From positions 1 through 27,547 of the forward strand of contig CAZAKZ010000073.1 of the NCBI GenBank assembly GCA_964485695.1: DNA of 27,547 bases. Direction: 5' to 3'. This DNA is from CAZAKZ01 sp964485695. Its GTDB lineage: Bacteria; Planctomycetota; JAFGQW01. Under the pieces are notes generated by a model. It had not been told where the DNA came from and searched no databases. It saw only the letters and a list, made by a program, of their open reading frames with translations. This document shows positions 1 to 7,961 of the stretch, piece by piece (the first letter of the stretch is position 1; the number at the start of each line of letters is the position of its first letter). The position numbers were made by a program, and so were the translations under genes.

Positions 1-156
1 TCCCTGGATTCCGGTCAGTGGAGGCGGGATCCAATCGAATTTTGCCGTGATAGGTTTTTCATGGACGCCGACGCCGCCTCTCGCCTGACCATGCAGGACT
101 ACTACCGCCGGGTGCAGGAGAACGTCCGCACCCTTCGGGAAGAGAATCTGTACTAA
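1..156 (+). CDS. C-terminal fragment of an unidentified protein (5' truncated)
   Basis: Frame 1 is open from the first base to a TAA at 154-156 and gives 51 residues ending in ENLY. The fragment is charged and rich in Arg, Asp and Glu, with a predicted helical tail (QDYYRRVQENVRTL). No signal sequence, membrane segment or motif can be judged from so little. I do not recognise the family. An internal ATG at 61 could be the start of a 31-residue ORF, but the frame stays open upstream, so a truncated longer gene is the simpler reading. It is read in the same direction as the ACT-domain gene 223 bp downstream, which appears to have its own promoter. Confidence 0.5.
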   Translation, partial: SLDSGQWRRDPIEFCRDRFFMDADAASRLTMQDYYRRVQENVRTLREENLY

Positions 157-208
157 CCCTTTGTCTCGCAAGGAGTCCGAGAGAACCGGAGTGCTTTCGG
201 CATGACGG

Positions 209-237
209 TTCAAGAAATCCCTCCAATCCGGTAAAAT
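209..237 (+). promoter_or_regulatory. Candidate sigma-70 promoter for the ACT-domain gene
   Basis: TTCAAG at 209-214 and TAAAAT at 232-237 are separated by 17 nt. This leaves a 5' leader of about 135 nt before the ATG at 380. The match is by eye only, but the site falls in the gap between two genes where a promoter is expected. Confidence 0.4.
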
Positions 238-379
238 GTACGGTTCCTCAACGAACGGCCATTCCTCGACGATCACCCCAAGGAAAATACGGAAACTTCA
301 TTGCCGCCATGGAGATTCCGGTTCTGGTAGAAGCGAGCGGCGGGCAGAGGGGAGCCGGACACGGACGAAAGGGACACCC

Positions 380-760
380 ATGAAGGAATTTCGAGTTGTC
401 ATCGGGAATCGCCCCGGTGAGCTGGCCCGTGTCGCCGAGAGCCTCGCCCGGGAGAGCGTGAACATCAAGGCGGTATCGGCCACGACCGGCGGGAACCAGG
501 TCATTCTCCACCTCATCGGCCACGACGTTCAGGCGACCCGGACCGCCCTGCAGGATATGCGGGCCCACTTCAAGGAGCAGGAGGTGGTGACCCTCCTCAT
601 CGAGGACAGCGCGGGAGAGCTGGCCATGGTGGCCAATCGCATCGCCGACGCCGGCCTCAACATGGACGCCATCTACATCACGGGCAAGGCGGACGACCTC
701 ATCGAACTCGCCGTGGCCGTGGACGACGTCAAGAAGGCCAAGAAGGTCCTGGACGTCTGA
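380..760 (+). CDS. Tandem ACT-domain protein
   Basis: The product is 126 residues and consists almost wholly of two ACT-type repeats: residues 1-65 (KEFRVVIGNRPGELARVAES) and 68-126 (EVVTLLIEDSAGELAMVANR). Each repeat has the beta-strand, 'RPGELA' or 'SAGELA' turn and helix that begin an ACT fold. ACT pairs bind small ligands, usually amino acids, and regulate enzymes or transcription; no catalytic or DNA-binding domain is attached here, so this is probably a free-standing cytoplasmic regulator. I chose the ATG at 380 because the ACT fold begins there and an AAAGGGA box precedes it. An in-frame ATG at 236 would add 48 residues of low-complexity Arg/Ser sequence and overlaps the promoter box. 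The gene converges on the methyltransferase gene, with a hairpin between them. Confidence 0.88.
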   Translation: MKEFRVVIGNRPGELARVAESLARESVNIKAVSATTGGNQVILHLIGHDVQATRTALQDMRAHFKEQEVVTLLIEDSAGELAMVANRIADAGLNMDAIYITGKADDLIELAVAVDDVKKAKKVLDV

Positions 761-767
761 GCCGGGA

Positions 768-800
768 ATACACCACAGATCCTCATGCATCGTGGTGTAT
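768..800. terminator. Hairpin between convergent genes
   Basis: ATACACCAC (768-776) and GTGGTGTAT (792-800) are perfect 9-bp inverted arms around a 15-nt loop. The stem can be extended inward by GAT/ATC across one bulged base. It sits 8 nt after the ACT-gene stop and 3 nt beyond the methyltransferase stop, so it could end transcription from both sides. There is no clear U tract on either strand. Confidence 0.45.
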
Positions 801-802
801 GT

Positions 803-1789
803 TCAGGGATTGGGCTTTCGCGCGATGAGATGCAGTTCCTCGCCCAATCCGAGCCCCTGCACCAGTCGCGCCGGCCACATACGCGCGCAGAACCACTGCG
901 CCCACTTCTTCCGGTTCATGAAGTCGATGTAGACTTCGGGATCGAATTCCTCGCCCCGTCGGCCCTGGCTGCGCATGAAGAAGGAGAGGAGGTGCAGCCG
1001 GCCCATCACATCGTAGAGCAACCGCGGGTCGGACTTGTAGCTCTGGGTTCGTAAGTCGACGACCTGGAATCCGATGCGACGGGAAAGTCTCGAGAGCGTC
1101 CGCGGTGTGAAGTAGTTGACGTGGTCGAGGTGAATGCCGTAGCTCCAGTGGCGTCCGAGCAGGCGGCGTTTCATGCATCCGTAGTTGGGCAGCGCCTGAT
1201 ACATGATGCCGCCCGGCTCCAGGAGATCGTAGGTGAGTCGGATCACGTCGTCGGGCTCAGAGAGGTGCTCGAGGGTGTGATGGAACAGGACGGCGCGAAA
1301 GGAGCCGGGCTCGAGATCCGCGTTCTGGAACGGGGCGGCACGAATATCGAGCCCCCACTCCTTGGCGCCGTACTCGGCGGCCGGTTTCGAGAGCTCGATG
1401 CCCACCGGATCCCAGCCGCGGTCGCGTGCCGCAATCAGGGATGTGCCGATCGAACAGCCCACGTCCAGTAATCGGCCCGGCTTCACGAAGCGTTCCATGC
1501 GTTCGGTGATGCTGCCGAACACTTGGAGGTTCTTTTCGTGGTCTTTCCAGGCTTCCCGGCCGTGGGACTCGTCATCCACGTAACGGCGATCCATGGCGCG
1601 CTGGTCGGGCGCGTCGTCCATGCGAACGAAGCCGCAATTCAGGCAGGCGTGAAAATGGCGCACCTTCGCCGCCTCCTCGGCGGGGTAGATGACCATGCTT
1701 TGGCATTCGCGGTGACGGAACGCTTCGCGGAATTCCTCGCCCCGGCAAACTGGACATGGGTGGGATGAATCCGAGATTTCGATGTCCAC
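803..1789 (-). CDS. Class I SAM-dependent methyltransferase with N-terminal zinc ribbon
   Basis: The product is 328 residues. The N-terminus carries two CxxC knuckles (C12/C15 and C49/C52), as in zinc-ribbon methyltransferases of the Methyltransf_23 type. The Rossmann motif I is LLDVGCSIGT (about 107-116), followed by the acidic ribose-binding E132 in VGIELS. Further on are HHTLEHL and LLEPGGIMYQALPN, the usual motif IV and post-motif II region of this family. It should transfer a methyl group from S-adenosylmethionine; relatives often act on nucleotide sugars, glycans or natural products, but the substrate is not deducible. The start is GTG, 8 nt after an AGAAGGA box; no better ATG was seen. 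The gene lies 29 nt downstream of the cysteine-repeat gene on the same strand and may be cotranscribed with it, although its GC content is much higher. Confidence 0.88.
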   Translation of the reverse strand: MDIEISDSSHPCPVCRGEEFREAFRHRECQSMVIYPAEEAAKVRHFHACLNCGFVRMDDAPDQRAMDRRYVDDESHGREAWKDHEKNLQVFGSITERMERFVKPGRLLDVGCSIGTSLIAARDRGWDPVGIELSKPAAEYGAKEWGLDIRAAPFQNADLEPGSFRAVLFHHTLEHLSEPDDVIRLTYDLLEPGGIMYQALPNYGCMKRRLLGRHWSYGIHLDHVNYFTPRTLSRLSRRIGFQVVDLRTQSYKSDPRLLYDVMGRLHLLSFFMRSQGRRGEEFDPEVYIDFMNRKKWAQWFCARMWPARLVQGLGLGEELHLIARKPNP

Positions 1790-1818
1790 TGGTTCCTTCT
1801 GGCGACTCCGTGGATTTT

Positions 1819-2295
1819 TTATATCCTGACCTTCTCAAGAAACTTCTGAAAAAGTTCCTTGCTGAACCAATCAAATTTCTTGCAAAACCAATCGACATCG
1901 GCCGCTGTAAATTCAAATGGATCTTTGAGCATCCGGCCGAATTTCTTCTCGATTTCTCTTCGTGAAATTGAAAACGTCCTGTTATCAAACGAAAGGCCAA
2001 AAATACAATTTCTTCCACTCTCAATCTCGTGACAATATATACAGTCATTGGAAAGGATACAGTCGTAGCACCAGGCACATCGAACACAAACAAGGCAGCC
2101 CTCACAGTTATAGCATTGCTTGCAATCCCTGCTATTGCTACAACCAATGCAATGAGCACAACGAATATTTCCCTTGTTTCCAAATAGTGTATCAGGATCA
2201 GGAAGGATAATTTTGGTCTGCTGTTCTACCTTTTCCTTCTTGAATAATTTGAAGAAAGCCGCGATGGCGGCTTTGATCACGATCGAAGCTTTCAT
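1819..2295 (-). CDS. Small protein with triplet-periodic cysteine array
   Basis: The product is 158 residues. Residues 46-97 hold fourteen cysteines (46, 49, 52, 58, 61, 64, 67, 70, 73, 76, 79, 85, 88, 97), all spaced by exact multiples of three. Serines 55 and 82 occupy two of the empty slots. Residues 1-17 are hydrophobic with a following Lys-rich stretch (FKLFKKEK), compatible with a membrane-proximal helix. The C-terminal 45 residues are aromatic and basic (WFCKKFDWFSKELFQKF). Cys arrays with a CxxCxxC rhythm occur in uncharacterised viral and bacterial proteins, sometimes labelled caib/baif-like; their function is unknown. Metal clusters or a cross-linked solenoid are possible. The ATG at 2295 follows an AAAGGAAGG box. 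The gene is clearly A/T-rich compared with its neighbours, which suggests acquisition by transfer. Confidence 0.85.
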   Translation of the reverse strand: MKASIVIKAAIAAFFKLFKKEKVEQQTKIILPDPDTLFGNKGNIRCAHCIGCSNSRDCKQCYNCEGCLVCVRCAWCYDCILSNDCIYCHEIESGRNCIFGLSFDNRTFSISRREIEKKFGRMLKDPFEFTAADVDWFCKKFDWFSKELFQKFLEKVRI

Positions 2296-2677
2296 GCCTT
2301 CCTTTCTTTTATGATTCCAATTCGAACTCGCCGTTATCCACAGGCGGTTATACTCATGCGCGCTTCAGGGCGGCCCAAATAAATTAAGCACCTTTTTAGC
2401 TTGTCCGGGGTCTGGCTGCAAGGACCGAGTCATTGGATAGCGTCAAGGAGAAGAGAGCGGCGGGCGGAAAAGTCATTTTCGGGAGTAGAATCGGACCTGG
2501 GATCGAGTCCTTCTGCCAAAAAGCCGCCCTCCTGCGAGGGGATGGCGCAAGGAGTTGTGGAAAATCGATGATGTGAGATAGTAGACTGGGTGGGTCGGCC
2601 GGGGAGGAACGCGAGTTCAAGATGCGTGTTTCAGGTGAACGATGACCGGATCATCGGACAGAACCAGAGGTCCAGAT
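2296..2677. other. Divergent intergenic region between cysteine-repeat gene and first propeller gene
   Basis: These 382 bp hold the start regions of two divergent genes. The left 100 bp stays A/T-rich like the cysteine-repeat gene and then changes sharply to G/C-rich sequence. On the minus strand a TATAAC-like box lies about 50 nt before the ATG at 2295, with no good partner. On the plus strand TTGTGG (2555-2560) and GATAGT (2577-2582, spacer 16) form a weak promoter candidate. I see no convincing gene here. Confidence 0.4.
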
Positions 2678-3889
2678 ATGATACATCCCGTCTGTTTCCT
2701 TCTCGGAGCCGCCTTCTGGGCCATCTTTGCTGCTGGCCCTGCTGCCCAACCCCGGCCCGGAAACGTCATCGTCCTCACGCAGACCCACGTCCTCGACGTG
2801 GTCCCGGGTGGACCGGTCACCACCCTCACCGCCCTGCCAGCAGGCCATGACGGCCTGGGTATCTGCACCTCGTTCACCAACAAGGGTGTGGTGATCCTGA
2901 CGCGTCATTTCACCCCCGCAGCCGACACCAGCTACCTGCTGGACCTGCAAGGCAGCGTGCTACGAACCCTGGGTTCCCTTCGCGGCGCCGGGAGTTCCTT
3001 GCCGGTCTCCGCCCAGGGCGGCGTCGTGCGGGACCAGCGCGGGGATTACATCGCCTCGAGTCCCCTCGGAGTATTGAGGTTCGCCGGGGTGGGGGGCGCG
3101 GTCAGACGTATCAACCGCATCATGGCCACCGGCCTCACGCATCACCTGACCACGGGGGGATGGATGACGTTTGGTGGCGGGCACATCATGCATCTCACCC
3201 GTGCCGGCCAGACCAGCAAACTCGGTAGTCTCACAGGGCCGACGATATTCGGTGCCGGGGGGGTGATCGCAGACACTGTCACCGGCAATGCATTCGTGAC
3301 CTTCAGCAAGCTCTACGGTTTCGATGTCTCCACGGCCCGGTTTACCACCCTGGCCACAGGTTATCCCTTCGGAGTCATCCGGAGCGGGGCCACCGATCCG
3401 AAGCATCGCACTCTGGTGCTGGGAACCAGTTCGGGTGTGTATCGGGTCGACCGCACCGGCACCCTCCTCGGCACCCTGGCGACCTTCAAGGGAGGGGTGG
3501 TCGGATTGACCGTGTTCGGGTCGAATCATGTCTGTGCATTCGGGCCATCCACACCCGGCACCGCATGGACCGTTCTGGTGTCTTTCCCCACCGACCCTGG
3601 CCTGTTCTATCAGCTGGGAGCTGCCTTCAGCTTTCATCCCGGGATTCCCACCCCGGCGGGCCTGATCTCGTTGACTCCCGATCTTCTCCTTGCGCTGGTC
3701 TTCAAGATGCCCACGATCTTCCAGCGCTTTGGCGGCACCCTCGATGCCGGCGGAACCGCCACGGCATCCCTCGTCATCCCGGGCTCGAACGCCCTGAGGG
3801 GAATCCGCATCTTCCTGGCGGGCCTATCCTACGACCACCTGGGCAGAATCCGCACCCTCTCCGAACCCGTGGGATTGACCATCGAGTAG
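2678..3889 (+). CDS. Secreted propeller-like protein with planctomycete-type C-terminal module (paralogue 1)
   Basis: The product is 403 residues. An N-terminal signal peptide (MIHPVCFLLGAAFWAIFA, cleavage near AAGPAAQ) is followed by repeated strands of the kind found in NHL or WD-like beta-propellers (GVLRFAGVGG, GVYRVDRTGTL). The last 100 residues match the module ending LRGIRIFLAGLSYD…PVGLTIE, frequent at the C-terminus of secreted planctomycete proteins. It is clearly paralogous to the protein at 7962-9182 over the propeller and C-terminal module. No catalytic residues are apparent; a binding or surface-scaffold role is the best guess. The ATG at 2678 was chosen because AGAGG lies 7-8 nt upstream and the signal peptide starts there. 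An ATG at 2642 would add 12 polar residues in front of the signal. It directly precedes the GH2 gene. Confidence 0.88.
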   Translation: MIHPVCFLLGAAFWAIFAAGPAAQPRPGNVIVLTQTHVLDVVPGGPVTTLTALPAGHDGLGICTSFTNKGVVILTRHFTPAADTSYLLDLQGSVLRTLGSLRGAGSSLPVSAQGGVVRDQRGDYIASSPLGVLRFAGVGGAVRRINRIMATGLTHHLTTGGWMTFGGGHIMHLTRAGQTSKLGSLTGPTIFGAGGVIADTVTGNAFVTFSKLYGFDVSTARFTTLATGYPFGVIRSGATDPKHRTLVLGTSSGVYRVDRTGTLLGTLATFKGGVVGLTVFGSNHVCAFGPSTPGTAWTVLVSFPTDPGLFYQLGAAFSFHPGIPTPAGLISLTPDLLLALVFKMPTIFQRFGGTLDAGGTATASLVIPGSNALRGIRIFLAGLSYDHLGRIRTLSEPVGLTIE

Positions 3890-3970
3890 CCGGGACGACC
3901 GGTCAGTCCCCTGCGAACAGGTCGCGCAGGACCAGGACGTCTGGCCCGGGGAATCATCCCGGATTCTCTC

Positions 3971-4022
3971 GCATCGTGGTGTATGATCAGGAGTCCGGTT
4001 TTCGAGGAATACAAGGAGGTGA
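3971..4022 (+). promoter_or_regulatory. Candidate -10 box and strong Shine-Dalgarno of the GH2 gene
   Basis: TATGAT at 3982-3987 lies in the 140-bp gap before the GH2 gene; no good -35 is visible. A near-ideal ribosome-binding site, AAGGAGGTGA at 4013-4022, sits 7 nt before the ATG at 4030 and decides that start over much longer open sequence upstream. The 15 bp at 3971-3985 also occur at 787-801. Confidence 0.45.
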
Positions 4023-4029
4023 CATCGCG

Positions 4030-7000
4030 ATGCACAGGTCGAGCGCTCTGGCCATCTTGATCCTGGCGGCGGCCGTTGGTTCTCCCCACGCGCAGAGCCG
4101 CGACTGGGAGAACCCCGCCGTCATCGGGCGGAACAAGGAACCCGCCCACGCCACCCTCGTGCCCTTCGCCAGCGTGGACCAGGCGAGGAAGGGCGCGCGG
4201 GAGGCGTCGCCGTTTTTTCTGTCGCTCAATGGACGCTGGAAATTCCGCTGGGTGAAGAGCCCGGCAGAGCGGCCTGTGGAATTCTACGAACCCGATTACG
4301 ACGTGAGCGCCTGGGGCGACATCGGGGTGCCGAGCAATTGGCAGCTCAAGGGCCACGGCGTGCCCATCTACTCAAACGTCACCTATCCCTTCAAGAAGGA
4401 CCCGCCGCGCGTCATGGGGGCGGTGCCGCCCGACTGGACCAAGGCCGGGCTCCCCAATCCGGTCGGCTCCTACCACCGCACGTTCCGGATGCCCGAGGCC
4501 TGGGCGGGCCGGCAGGTGTTTCTCCACTTCGCCGGCGTGAAGAGCGCCATGTACGTCTGGCTGAACGGCCGCGAGGTGGGTTACAGCCAGGGCAGCATGA
4601 CCCCGGCCGAGTTCAACGTCACGCGCCACCTCCGCGCCGGCGACAACGTCCTGGCCGTGGCGGTCTACCGCTGGAGTGACGGGAGCTACCTCGAGGACCA
4701 GGACTTCTGGCGCCTGAGCGGCATCTATCGCGACGTGTTCCTCTTCAGCACCCCGGCCGTGCACATCCGGGACTTCAAGGTGGATGTGAACCTGGATGAG
4801 GAATACCGGAACGGGCATTTCGATGTGACCGTGCGCGTCAAGAACTTCAGTAATCGGCCGGCGGGCTCACATTCCCTCATGGTCGACATGGAGAAAGAGG
4901 GGGGTGACCCGGCCCCGTTTCCATACCGCCAGGGGTGGCGCGTCTCGGGTATCAAGCCCCTCGAGGAACGGGAGACGAAGCTCACGTGCATGGTAGAGGT
5001 GCCGGAGCTCTGGTCTCCCGAACACCCGAACCTCTACCGCCTCTTCATCAAGCTGAAGGGCGAGGAGGACCGGGTCGTGGAGGTGGTCACCTGCCGCGTG
5101 GGCTTCCGGAAGGTCGAGGTCAAGGGCGACCGGTTGCTGGTGAACGGCGTGGCCGTGCTCTTGAAGGGCGTGAACCGTCACGAGCACGATCCCGACCGGG
5201 GCCGGGCCGTGGGCATGGACACCATGCTCGAGGACATCCGGCTCATGAAGCGGTTCAACGTCAACACCGTCCGCACCAGCCACTATCCGAACAACCCGGC
5301 CTGGTACGACCTCTGCGACGAGTACGGACTCTTCGTCATCGATGAAGCCAACGTGGAATCCCATGGCATGGGCTACGGCAAGGCGTCTCTCGGTCACGAT
5401 CCGGCGTGGGAGAAGGCGCACGTGGACCGCGTGGTTTCCATGGTGGAGCGGGACAAGAACCACCCCTCGGTGATCGTCTGGTCCATGGGCAACGAGGCCG
5501 GTCCGGGCCGGAACTTCGAAGCGTGCCGCAAGGCGATCCGGGCCATCGACACCACCCGGCCCATCCACTATGAGCGCGACAACGCCGTGGCCGACATCGA
5601 CAGCGTCATGTATCCCCGGGTGGAGTGGCTCGACCGCATGGGGCGGAGCGGGAAACAGAAGCCCTTTCTGATGTGCGAGTACGCCCACGCCATGGGCAAC
5701 GCCGTAGGGAACCTCGCCGAGTACTGGGAGGTCATCGAGCGCCACGACCGCCTCATCGGGGGCTGCATCTGGGACTGGGTGGACCAGGGCCTCCGGCGCA
5801 GGACCGAGGAGGGCCGCGACTACTTCGCATACGGCGGCGACTTCGAGGACAAGCCCAACTCGGGATCGTTCTGCATCAACGGCATGGTGTTCCCGGACCG
5901 GAAGATTCCGCCCAAGATGTGGGAGATGAAGTACGTCTACCAATACGTGGACGTGGGGTGGGCCGATACGGAGAAGAATACGATCCGCATCCGGAACAAG
6001 TACTTCTTCACGAACCTGAAGGACTTCGAGGGGCGGTGGGCGCTCCGGGAGGGCGGCAAAGTACTCCAGGCGGGTAGGATCCAATCCCTGGACGTGGCGC
6101 CGCAGGAGAGCACTTCGATCACTCTGCCCGTGGAGACGCCGGACCTCGAGGTCGGCGCGGATTACCGCCTGCGCGTGAGCTTCCACCTGAAGGAGGACCG
6201 GAAGTGGGCGAAGCGAGGGCACGAGATCGCCTGGAAGCAGCTCGCCATGCCGTGGACCGTGTTGCCGGGGCCGCTCAAGGACATCCAGAAATTGAAGCCT
6301 CTGGGGGGCGAGACCCGTGACCTCCAGTATACCTTCGGTGATCCCGACTTCGATGTAGCCTTTAGTGGAAAGAACGGCACCCTGGCGTACCTCAAATACC
6401 ACGGGGAGACCCTCATCGAGGAGAGGCCCGACCGGGTCGGGGGGCCGGAGCTCCACCTGTTCCGCGCGCCGGTGAACAACGACAAGTACGCGTCGCGAAG
6501 CTGGCAAGAGGCCGGCCTCGCCCGGCTTCGCCGGAAGGTGTTGAAAGCGTTTCCATCGAGCCGCGGCACGTGCGTGGGCCGGTTCATGAGCCACATCCTG
6601 TGGGAGGGCCAGGGCGGCGTCTCCTTCGATCAACGGACGCTGTGGACCGTCCTGGAAAAGGGCTGGATCCACGTCCAGTGCCGGATCACTCCCCGGAACG
6701 CACCTGACGTGCTCCCGCGCATCGGTCTCCGGCTGCGCCTTCCGGTTCGCTTTAGCAATCTCACCTGGTACGGCAGGGGCCCTCACGAGAACTACCCGGA
6801 CCGCAAGCAGAGCGCGGATATTGGCCTGCACCGCTCCACGGTGGACGCGCAGTACGTGCCCTACGTGGATCCCCAGGCCTGCGGCAGCAAGGAGGACGTG
6901 CGCTGGGTGGCGCTCACCGACGACGAGGGTCGCGGCCTCCTCGTGGTGGCGGAGCCGACCTTATCATTCAGCGCGCTGCGCTTCACGGACGAGGACCTCG

Positions 7001-7881
7001 CTGCGGCCCGCCACACCACGGACCTGAAACCGCGGGACGAGGTGATCCTCTGCCTCGATGCGGCCCAGAACGGCCTCGGCAACGGAAGCTGCGGGCCGAG
7101 GCCCATGAAGAAATACCTCCTTCGGCCCGGGACCGTGTGGTTCTCGTTCAGTATGAGGCCCTGCCGTGTCCAGGACCTGCCGGCAGCGGCGCGGCAGTGC
7201 ATCCCGGTGGCTGGACCGGTCTCGATCCGCCGGGATGGAGCGGGGCGGGTGACCCTGACGTGCCCCACGCCGGGGGCGGGGATCCGCTTTCTCACCAATC
7301 CGATTGATCCTCAATCGGATCCGACGGAGTCGGGGAAACTCTACGACGGGCCCTTTCCTTTCCTGCAGGGGCGAGTCCAGGCTGTGGCAACGGGGCCCGG
7401 CCTCATTTCCGGCGCGGTATTCGAGGAGAGCTTCCCACGCCTTGTGGACCGCACGAACTGGAAGGTCGTCTTCGCCGACAGCGAGCACCCCGGCGAGGGC
7501 GAGGCCGTCAACGCCATCGACGGCGATCCGGACACCTACTGGCACACGAAGTGGGGACCCGGTGCGGCAAAGCACCCGCACGAGATCCGCATCGACCTCG
7601 GCGATACGCTCGAGCTGGAGGGCTTCACCTACCTGCCACGCCAGAACAGCCGCAACGGCCGCATCGCCCGGTACGAGGTCCACGTGGGCCTCGACAAAAA
7701 GACCTGGAGCGGACCCGTTCACCAGGGCGTGTTTCCCGATACGGCCCGGCTCCAGAAGGTGTTGTTCGCGAAACCGGTCCGCGCCCGGTATCTTCGCCTG
7801 GTGGCGAAGTCCGAGGTGCGGGGCAGGCTCTGGACCTCGGTGGCGGAGATTGGTGTCCTCGCAGTGAAGAAAGTGAAGTGA
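4030..7881 (+). CDS. Exported LacZ-type glycoside hydrolase family 2 beta-galactosidase with discoidin domain
   Basis: The product is 1283 residues. It begins with a signal peptide (about 1-22, ending SPHAQS). The order is then GH2 sugar-binding jelly roll (about 45-240), Ig-like domain (about 250-345), TIM barrel (about 365-640), second Ig-like domain (about 650-735) and the LacZ small domain (about 766-1040, with YGRGPHENYPDR at 914). Next come a short chitobiase C-terminal-like segment (about 1060-1137) and an F5/8 type C discoidin domain (about 1142-1280). The acid/base is E489 in SMGNEAGPG and the nucleophile E550 in CEYAHAMGN; RTSHYPN is also intact. It should hydrolyse terminal beta-galactosides in the periplasm or at the surface, the discoidin domain probably binding glycan. 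Classical cytoplasmic LacZ is about 1020 residues; the extra length is the signal and C-terminal modules. The real substrate may be another beta-glycoside. The gene lies between two paralogous propeller genes. Confidence 0.93.
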   Translation: MHRSSALAILILAAAVGSPHAQSRDWENPAVIGRNKEPAHATLVPFASVDQARKGAREASPFFLSLNGRWKFRWVKSPAERPVEFYEPDYDVSAWGDIGVPSNWQLKGHGVPIYSNVTYPFKKDPPRVMGAVPPDWTKAGLPNPVGSYHRTFRMPEAWAGRQVFLHFAGVKSAMYVWLNGREVGYSQGSMTPAEFNVTRHLRAGDNVLAVAVYRWSDGSYLEDQDFWRLSGIYRDVFLFSTPAVHIRDFKVDVNLDEEYRNGHFDVTVRVKNFSNRPAGSHSLMVDMEKEGGDPAPFPYRQGWRVSGIKPLEERETKLTCMVEVPELWSPEHPNLYRLFIKLKGEEDRVVEVVTCRVGFRKVEVKGDRLLVNGVAVLLKGVNRHEHDPDRGRAVGMDTMLEDIRLMKRFNVNTVRTSHYPNNPAWYDLCDEYGLFVIDEANVESHGMGYGKASLGHDPAWEKAHVDRVVSMVERDKNHPSVIVWSMGNEAGPGRNFEACRKAIRAIDTTRPIHYERDNAVADIDSVMYPRVEWLDRMGRSGKQKPFLMCEYAHAMGNAVGNLAEYWEVIERHDRLIGGCIWDWVDQGLRRRTEEGRDYFAYGGDFEDKPNSGSFCINGMVFPDRKIPPKMWEMKYVYQYVDVGWADTEKNTIRIRNKYFFTNLKDFEGRWALREGGKVLQAGRIQSLDVAPQESTSITLPVETPDLEVGADYRLRVSFHLKEDRKWAKRGHEIAWKQLAMPWTVLPGPLKDIQKLKPLGGETRDLQYTFGDPDFDVAFSGKNGTLAYLKYHGETLIEERPDRVGGPELHLFRAPVNNDKYASRSWQEAGLARLRRKVLKAFPSSRGTCVGRFMSHILWEGQGGVSFDQRTLWTVLEKGWIHVQCRITPRNAPDVLPRIGLRLRLPVRFSNLTWYGRGPHENYPDRKQSADIGLHRSTVDAQYVPYVDPQACGSKEDVRWVALTDDEGRGLLVVAEPTLSFSALRFTDEDLAAARHTTDLKPRDEVILCLDAAQNGLGNGSCGPRPMKKYLLRPGTVWFSFSMRPCRVQDLPAAARQCIPVAGPVSIRRDGAGRVTLTCPTPGAGIRFLTNPIDPQSDPTESGKLYDGPFPFLQGRVQAVATGPGLISGAVFEESFPRLVDRTNWKVVFADSEHPGEGEAVNAIDGDPDTYWHTKWGPGAAKHPHEIRIDLGDTLELEGFTYLPRQNSRNGRIARYEVHVGLDKKTWSGPVHQGVFPDTARLQKVLFAKPVRARYLRLVAKSEVRGRLWTSVAEIGVLAVKKVK
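7298..7320 (+). repeat. Perfect inverted repeat inside the GH2 gene
   Basis: ATCCGATTGA (7298-7307) and TCAATCGGAT (7311-7320) are perfect 10-bp arms around a 3-nt loop. The sequence lies in the chitobiase C-terminal-like segment just before the discoidin domain. A strong mRNA hairpin is expected at this point. Any role, such as translational pausing or a scar of module joining, is conjecture. Confidence 0.6.
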
Positions 7882-7898
7882 GGGGAATCCCGCCACGT

Positions 7899-7928
7899 TT
7901 GCACTCCGGGAGGAAATTCGCGTATACT
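7899..7928 (+). promoter_or_regulatory. Candidate promoter of the second propeller gene
   Basis: TTGCAC (7899-7904) and TATACT (7923-7928) are separated by 18 nt. The site lies in the short gap after the GH2 stop. The same -35 hexamer, spacing and a nearly identical -10 recur before the sigma-factor gene at 9221-9250. Confidence 0.55.
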
Positions 7929-7961
7929 GTCTATGACAGATGGATCAGGGGGAGACGTCTC

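Noticed and set aside
236..379. Longer start for the ACT-domain protein
   Set aside because: The added 48 residues are low-complexity, lie before the ACT fold and overlap the promoter box; the ATG at 380 has a ribosome-binding site.
4867..6831. 654-codon open frame on the minus strand
   Set aside because: It is antisense to the GH2 catalytic region and results from the G/C-rich codon pattern; composition is abnormal (Val, His, Leu, Arg rich) and no domain is recognisable.
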